A stretch of DNA of 40,556 nucleotides from Aeromonas media. GTDB taxonomy: Bacteria; Pseudomonadota; Gammaproteobacteria; Enterobacterales; Aeromonadaceae. The DNA is taken from assembly GCF_000819985.1 (NCBI RefSeq), contig NZ_CDBZ01000113.1:845-41400 (forward strand), in the 5' to 3' direction. Of the stretch, positions 36,139-40,556 are shown in pieces. A program made the position numbers and the translations under genes. Below the pieces are notes generated by a model. It was not told the origin of the DNA, did not search any database, and saw only the letters and a program-made list of their open reading frames with translations. Each line of letters begins with the position of its first letter. Within the stretch, counting starts at the first letter, position 1.

Positions 36139-37269
36139 TTACGCATCGCTCGGCTCCCCCTTCTTCTCGCCCTGCTCGGCCCCGCTCAGTACCCCACGGC
36201 GGATTTGATCCAGTTCAATGGATTCGAACAGTGCCTGGAAGTTGCCCTCGCCGAACCCCTCGTTACCCTTGCGCTGGATGATCTCGAAGAAGACCGGGCC
36301 GATGACGGTGTCGGTGAAGATCTGCAGCAGGATGCCGTCCTTGGTGGGGGAGCCGTCGATGAGGATGCGCAGCGCCTTGAGCGCCTCCAGATCCTCCTGA
36401 TGCCCCTCCACCCGGCTGTTCACTTTCTCGTAGTAGGTGTCCGGGGTCGGCATAAAACCGGTGCCGCGACCACGCAGGGTACGGATGGTCTGGTAGATGT
36501 CGCTGGAAGCGAGCGCTATGTGCTGGATCCCCTCCCCCTTGTACTGGCGCAGGTACTCCTCGATCTGGGACTTGTCGTCGGAGGATTCGTTGATGGGGAT
36601 GCGGATCTTGCCGCAGGGGGCCGTCATGGCGCGGGAATGCAGCCCGGTCAGCTTGCCTTCGATGTCGAAGTAGCGAATTTCCCGGAAGTTGCCGATCCGC
36701 TCGTAGAAGTTGGACCAGACGTCCATGTTGCCGCGATGGACGTTGTGGGTCAGGTGATCGATCTCGTAGAGCCCCGCATCCACCTCGGCCATGCGCACCT
36801 GCCAGTCGGGATAAAAGACGAAATCCACGTCATAGATGGAGCCCTGCTCGCCGTAGCGGTCGACAAAGGAGAGGGTGCTCTCGCCGATGCCGTAGATGGC
36901 GGGGATGTTGAGCTCCATGGGCCCTATCTTGCCGACGAAGGGTTTGGCCCCCTTGGCGATGGCGTACTGCTGGGCACGGCCCGCATCCGCCACCCGAAAT
37001 GCCATGCCGCAGACGCTGGGCCCGTGCAGGCTGGCAAACTGCTCCGCCTGGGAGTGGGGCTCGGCGTTGACCACGAAATTGATGTCCCCCTGGCGGTAGA
37101 GCCAGCACTGCTTGTGCTTGTGTCTGGCCACCTCCGCAAACCCCAGGGAGACGAACAGCGCCTTGAGGGCGGCAATGCCCTTGAGATCCGGGGCCGTGTA
37201 CTCGACGAATTCGAACCCATCGGTGCCGAGGGGATTGATGGTATGGGAACGGGAAGAAGAGGTCGTCAT
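36139..37269 (-). CDS. hppD: 4-Hydroxyphenylpyruvate dioxygenase
   Basis: This 376-residue Fe(II) enzyme converts 4-hydroxyphenylpyruvate to homogentisate. It starts MTTSSSRSHTINPLGTDGFE at 37269 behind AAGGAG. The metal-binding triad is present: His in IDHLTHNV, His in GIQHIALAS, and Glu in VFFEIIQRKG. The C-terminal gate region with FGEGNFQALFESIE is intact. It is first in the homogentisate operon, with a 50-base gap to hmgA. Upstream lie a TyrR-like box and a 12-base palindrome. Confidence 0.96.
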   Translation of the reverse strand: MTTSSSRSHTINPLGTDGFEFVEYTAPDLKGIAALKALFVSLGFAEVARHKHKQCWLYRQGDINFVVNAEPHSQAEQFASLHGPSVCGMAFRVADAGRAQQYAIAKGAKPFVGKIGPMELNIPAIYGIGESTLSFVDRYGEQGSIYDVDFVFYPDWQVRMAEVDAGLYEIDHLTHNVHRGNMDVWSNFYERIGNFREIRYFDIEGKLTGLHSRAMTAPCGKIRIPINESSDDKSQIEEYLRQYKGEGIQHIALASSDIYQTIRTLRGRGTGFMPTPDTYYEKVNSRVEGHQEDLEALKALRILIDGSPTKDGILLQIFTDTVIGPVFFEIIQRKGNEGFGEGNFQALFESIELDQIRRGVLSGAEQGEKKGEPSDA

Positions 37270-37340
37270 GATGCGCTCCTTGCGATGGATTGATAACGAA
37301 ACGGGTCACACCGGGGCCACGACAGGCAGTCGCCACCGGC

Positions 37341-37352
37341 GTTGTTAACAAC
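37341..37352 (-). promoter_or_regulatory. 12-base palindrome upstream of hppD
   Basis: GTTGTTAACAAC is perfectly self-complementary and lies 72-83 bases before hppD. A related 10-base palindrome TTGTTAACAA occurs at 38822-38831. It may be an operator; the regulator is unknown. Confidence 0.4.
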
Positions 37353-37431
37353 TTGTTTCATTAGAAGCAGGGGCGGAGCAGAAGAGAAGAGGCGGGTTTC
37401 AGATAGTTTGGCGAGAACTACCGCCAGAAGA

Positions 37432-37449
37432 TGTAAATAGATTGTGACA
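37432..37449 (-). promoter_or_regulatory. TyrR-like box upstream of hppD
   Basis: TGTAAA-N6-GTGACA keeps the essential G and C of the TyrR consensus TGTAAA-N6-TTTACA, with two mismatches in the right half. It lies 163 bases before hppD, which suits tyrosine-dependent control of the operon. Confidence 0.4.
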
Positions 37450-37459
37450 TTACAGCCTG

Positions 37460-37495
37460 AGCCTTGCGGACAGCCCCACGGCGCACCGCAAGGCT
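37460..37495. terminator. Hairpin downstream of the HAD phosphatase gene
   Basis: AGCCTTGCGG and CCGCAAGGCT form a ten-base stem with a 16-base loop, beginning 12 bases beyond the stop of the minus-strand HAD gene. There is no T-run. Confidence 0.5.
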
Positions 37496-37507
37496 GTCAG
37501 CTTTACC

Positions 37508-38158
37508 TTACAACCGCCAGTTTTTCACCTCGAGATGGGGCAGGCTGACCCTGGCCTGTTGCAGCCGGCGGGCGCTGGGATTGATGAGCCAGGCCTCCTC
37601 CCCCAGCGCCAGCAGCGGCAGATCATGCAGGCTGTCACTCAAGGCCAGCGTGGCGCCGAGGGCGCTGATCCCGGGCAGGATCTTGTGCCGGCCGTGGCAA
37701 TAAAAACGCGGCACCAGGCCGCCGAGACGATAGTGCATTCGCGAACCGATGATGCGATGGGGCAGCCTTGGCAGTTGCCGATGGAGCTGTGCCCGGACCA
37801 GGGCGCGGGGGCTGGCGGAAAGCACCCAGCAACGGTGCCCTTCGGCCAGCAGCAGGGCGCGTGCCTCCCGAAACAACCCCGGCCGGGTGTGGCAATAGGC
37901 CCGTACCAGCTGGCGCCAGCCGAGTGGCGAGAGCCCCAGGGTGATGGCCCACCAGATAAGCGAGATCCCCTGACGCCGCAGGCTGGGCACCAGATACACC
38001 AGGCCACCCAGTGCGATCACCGGCAGCAGCAGCAGTGGCCAAAGCCGGCGGCGCAGGATGAAGCGCAGCAGGCCGGCGTGACTGTCCCCCGGCGCCAGGG
38101 TGTCGTCAAAGTCGGCCAGGATCCAGCCCGAGCTGGGCGCCCCGCGTGAGCTTGTCAT
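37508..38158 (-). CDS. HAD-family phosphatase, PgpC/YfhB-like
   Basis: This 216-residue protein starts MTSSRGAPSSGWILADFDDTLAPGD. HAD motif I is DFDDT, motif II is LSASP, and the acidic motif IV is SDSLHDLPLL. A hydrophobic segment (LWPLLLLPVIALGGLVYLVPSL) right after motif I suggests membrane association. The cap layout and length resemble E. coli PgpC (YfhB), which dephosphorylates phosphatidylglycerophosphate, though HAD-IB serine-phosphatase-like enzymes are an alternative. Its start overlaps the stop of the RluA-family gene (ATGA), so the two form a coupled pair. Confidence 0.82.
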   Translation of the reverse strand: MTSSRGAPSSGWILADFDDTLAPGDSHAGLLRFILRRRLWPLLLLPVIALGGLVYLVPSLRRQGISLIWWAITLGLSPLGWRQLVRAYCHTRPGLFREARALLLAEGHRCWVLSASPRALVRAQLHRQLPRLPHRIIGSRMHYRLGGLVPRFYCHGRHKILPGISALGATLALSDSLHDLPLLALGEEAWLINPSARRLQQARVSLPHLEVKNWRL

Positions 38159-38799
38159 TCGCTCAATCCTGCGATGGCGGCGTGCAATTCGGGCAGGAGG
38201 AACAGCGCCCCCTCATCCGGCGGGCAGACGAGATCGAAAGCCTCCCCTGCCAGGGTAAACTGCAGGCGCCAAGCGTGCAGATAGCCGCGATCGGCGACAG
38301 TGCCACCGTAGCGCGTGTCCCCGAGGATGGGGGCACCAATACTCTTGAGGGCGACCCGGATCTGGTGGGTCTTGCCGGTCCGGGGCTTGATGCGATAGAG
38401 CCGCAGCCCCTCCCCCACCGCCACCGAATCGAACCAGCTGATGGCCGGGTTCTGCTGGGTGCGGGCCAGCATCCAGCTGCCGCCACGCCCTTTTTCCATG
38501 TCCCCCTTGACCCAGCCCTGCTTCTTCTTCGGCTTGCGATCGGAGAGGGCCAGATACTGCTTGCTCACCTCCCGGGCGGCAAAGGCCATGCTGAGTGCCC
38601 GGTTAGCCTCCGGGGTGCGCGCCAGCAGCACCAGTCCCGAGGTCATCTTGTCGAGGCGATGGACCGGATAGAGTGCCAATCCAGTCTCGGCACGCACCCG
38701 ATTGACGAGTCCGGGCTCACCGCCCTCGTCATGCATGCCAAGGCCTGGACCCTTGTTGATCACCATGAAATCTTTGTGCTGCAACTGTATCCGGTACAT
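38155..38799 (-). CDS. RluA-family pseudouridine synthase
   Basis: This 214-residue RNA-modification enzyme has the catalytic YPVHRLDKMTSGLVLLA element (Asp nucleophile in HRLDxxTSG), a basic insertion (DRKPKKKQGWVKGD), PRTGKTHQIRVALKSIGAPILGD and the terminal AFDLVCPPDE. There is no S4 domain, unlike RluC/RluD. The small size resembles the TIGR01621-type/RluA-like group. The uridine it modifies is unknown. It is the first gene of a two-gene operon. Confidence 0.88.
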   Translation of the reverse strand: MYRIQLQHKDFMVINKGPGLGMHDEGGEPGLVNRVRAETGLALYPVHRLDKMTSGLVLLARTPEANRALSMAFAAREVSKQYLALSDRKPKKKQGWVKGDMEKGRGGSWMLARTQQNPAISWFDSVAVGEGLRLYRIKPRTGKTHQIRVALKSIGAPILGDTRYGGTVADRGYLHAWRLQFTLAGEAFDLVCPPDEGALFLLPELHAAIAGLSE

Positions 38800-38886
38800 C
38801 TATAACCCTTTAGAATGTGATTTGTTAACAAGTTGAATGCGGGCCTGCTGGCCACCCCATGGATCCTCAGCACAAGAATCGCACGG

Positions 38887-40479
38887 ATGACGAGATACCT
38901 GTTTTGGCTGCTATTGCTTGGCGCCAGTTACGCTTCCCCTGTCCAGGCAAGTGACCGTCCCCATGAACCTCCGGATCGGGTCGTCTTGCAATTGCGCTGG
39001 CTGCATCAACCCCAGTTCGTCGGCTACCACATGGCCAAGGCCAAGGGGTTTTACGCCGAGGCCGGACTGGACGTCGAGATAAGACCCGGCGGCAAGGGCA
39101 TAAGCCCGGTCCAGGAAGTACTCAGCGGTCGCGCCGACTTTGGCGTCGGCAACACCGAGGTGCTGACCGGCTACGCCAATGGCGAACCCCTGCTGGCACT
39201 GGCCAGTGTCTACCAGCACTCCCCGTCCATCTTCCTGGCCCGTCGCGACAGCGGCATTCTCACCGTTGCGGACATGCGTGGCAAACGGATCATGATGTTC
39301 CCCGGCCATCAGGACGCCGAGCTGCTCGCCACCCTCTACTATCAGGGGCTGCACGAACGCCAGCTCATCCCGGTGCCGACCTCGGTCAACATCGACGATC
39401 TGATCGCCGGCAAGATAGACATCTTCAACGCCTACCTGAGCAACGAGCCTTTCTACCTGGAAGAGCGCGGCGTCTCGGTCTCCGTCATCAATCCCCGCAA
39501 CTACGGCATCGATTTTTACAGCGACATCCTGTTCACCACTCAGGACGAGGAGCACACCAACCCGGATCGGGTGGCTCGGTTTCGGGCCGCGAGCCTCAAG
39601 GGGTGGCGCTACGCCCTCGCCCACCCGGCCGAGGCCATCGACCTGCTGCGCAAGGAGTATGGCGTCAACCGCAGCCAGGCCCACATGGAGTACGAGCTGC
39701 AGATGAGCAAGGAGATGATACAGCCGCTCTATGTGGAGATCGGGTATATGAATCCGGATCGCTTCGCCCACATCATGCAGCAACTGGTCGAAATAGGGCT
39801 GGTTCCAAAGCCGGTGCCACTGACCCGTTTTCTCTATCAGGCCCCCTCCGAGCAGTGGATCTTCTGGCGCCCCTGGTTCTTGCTGAGCCTGGGGGTCGGC
39901 AGCATCATACTGCTGCTCGCTCTCTATCTGCTCGCCAACAACAAGCGACTCTACCGGGAGGTGGCCCTGCGCAAGCAGCGGGAGCAGGAGATACTGCTGT
40001 TGGCCAGGCGCGATCCCCTCACCGGATTGCCCAATCGCCTGAACCTGATGGAGCAGTTGAAAGCACAGGTAAAGAGCGACAGCCCCGGCTGCCTGCTGTT
40101 CTGTGATCTCGATGACTTCAAGCGCATCAATGACAACTTTGGCCACAGCCAGGGGGATGCGCTCCTCTGCCAGCTGGCTCAGCGGATCAACGATGCCATC
40201 GGCCATCACCGTTTCTTCGCTCGCCTGGCGGGAGATGAGTTCATTCTGCTGTTGCCCGGCTACAACACCCATCAGGCAGAGGAGGTCACCGAGGTGATCC
40301 GGCAGGCCATGGAGGCCCCGTTCGTGGTCAATGGCCAGCCCATGCAGGTCGGGATCAGCATCGGGGTCAGTCACTACCAGAGCGGCTGGAGCCCGGAGCA
40401 ATGGCTCATCCAGGCGGACAGGGCCATGTATTGCGACAAGAACGGCGGCTTCATTGCGCTGGCGGAGCAATCCAGCTGA
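38887..40479 (+). CDS. Periplasmic THI5/NMT1-like sensor fused to GGDEF (diguanylate cyclase)
   Basis: The 530-residue product starts MTRYLFWLLLLGASYASPVQA at 38887, a clean signal peptide; an in-frame ATG at 38833 would add 18 residues and has no better ribosome site. The periplasmic half (about 25-325) is a solute-binding NMT1/THI5-like domain: LQLRWLHQPQFVGYHMAKAK, KGFYAEAGLDVEI, and GRADFGVGNTEVL. A membrane helix (FLLSLGVGSIILLLALYLLA) leads into a GGDEF domain with RRDPLTGLPNRLNL, CDLDDFKRINDNFGH and LAGDEFILLLPG. The signature is AGDEF instead of GGDEF, a variant found in active cyclases; no RxxD inhibitory site is seen. It should sense a small periplasmic ligand, perhaps a pyrimidine-like one, and make c-di-GMP. 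Confidence 0.87.
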   Translation: MTRYLFWLLLLGASYASPVQASDRPHEPPDRVVLQLRWLHQPQFVGYHMAKAKGFYAEAGLDVEIRPGGKGISPVQEVLSGRADFGVGNTEVLTGYANGEPLLALASVYQHSPSIFLARRDSGILTVADMRGKRIMMFPGHQDAELLATLYYQGLHERQLIPVPTSVNIDDLIAGKIDIFNAYLSNEPFYLEERGVSVSVINPRNYGIDFYSDILFTTQDEEHTNPDRVARFRAASLKGWRYALAHPAEAIDLLRKEYGVNRSQAHMEYELQMSKEMIQPLYVEIGYMNPDRFAHIMQQLVEIGLVPKPVPLTRFLYQAPSEQWIFWRPWFLLSLGVGSIILLLALYLLANNKRLYREVALRKQREQEILLLARRDPLTGLPNRLNLMEQLKAQVKSDSPGCLLFCDLDDFKRINDNFGHSQGDALLCQLAQRINDAIGHHRFFARLAGDEFILLLPGYNTHQAEEVTEVIRQAMEAPFVVNGQPMQVGISIGVSHYQSGWSPEQWLIQADRAMYCDKNGGFIALAEQSS

Positions 40480-40556
40480 CAGTGCCATCAACGGCGGGGC
40501 CACCCACAGCGCCCATGCAATAAGGCCACCCCAGGGTGCAATGCTGATCAGTTAAG

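Noticed and set aside
38911-40503. Long open frame antisense to the THI5-GGDEF gene
   Set aside because: It mirrors the codon structure of a real gene with recognised domains. The hydrophobic start near 40500 is suggestive but only from a high-GC shadow frame.

Overview
The window reads as chromosomal DNA of a GC-rich gammaproteobacterium, most likely Aeromonas. This is inferred from gene content and product sequences: suhB, polar-flagellar motY beside rnt, a ydiJ/menI neighbourhood, 554-residue asnB, nagD, deaD and a short-form homogentisate dioxygenase. No database search was possible. I see no rRNA, tRNA, CRISPR array, phage or insertion sequence.

Layout. 1-4190 (minus): an ABC importer operon of the nickel/peptide/metallophore class (binding protein, two permeases, a fused double ATPase cut by the window edge), with Zur-like and Fur-like boxes at its promoter. 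4391-5433: an intact Nu-class GST and a decayed GST. 5563-7022: an unknown gene and suhB. 7203-10928: motY with a clear sigma-28 promoter, a NIT-domain chemoreceptor, and rnt. 11201-14700: an Na+/H+ antiporter-family protein, an MFS exporter that seems to lack one membrane helix, and a LysR regulator. 14921-17321: a periplasmic SUOX-fold protein coupled to a membrane GGDEF-EAL protein, resembling the PruR-DcpA pterin/c-di-GMP system. 17651-19537: deaD. 19719-23827: menI, an unknown gene and the giant FAD/Fe-S dehydrogenase ydiJ. 23997-28066: a CDF transporter, a TerC-CBS-CorC membrane protein behind a possible leader peptide, and an Old Yellow Enzyme. 28143-33137: adenine deaminase, nagD, a cupin, asnB and a periplasmic thioredoxin-like protein. 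33216-37269 (minus): the tyrosine/homogentisate catabolic operon hppD-hmgA-fahA-maiA. 37508-40479: a HAD phosphatase and RluA-type synthase pair, and a THI5/NMT1-like sensor diguanylate cyclase.

The strongest observation is that hmgA carries one in-frame amber codon (codon 56) in an otherwise intact frame. With hppD intact, the cell should make homogentisate but not cleave it, which predicts brown pyomelanin. The decayed GST and the shortened MFS gene suggest some ongoing gene loss. The best candidate for a less-explored system is the SUOX-like/GGDEF-EAL pair. Promoter and operator calls rest on consensus matching by eye.
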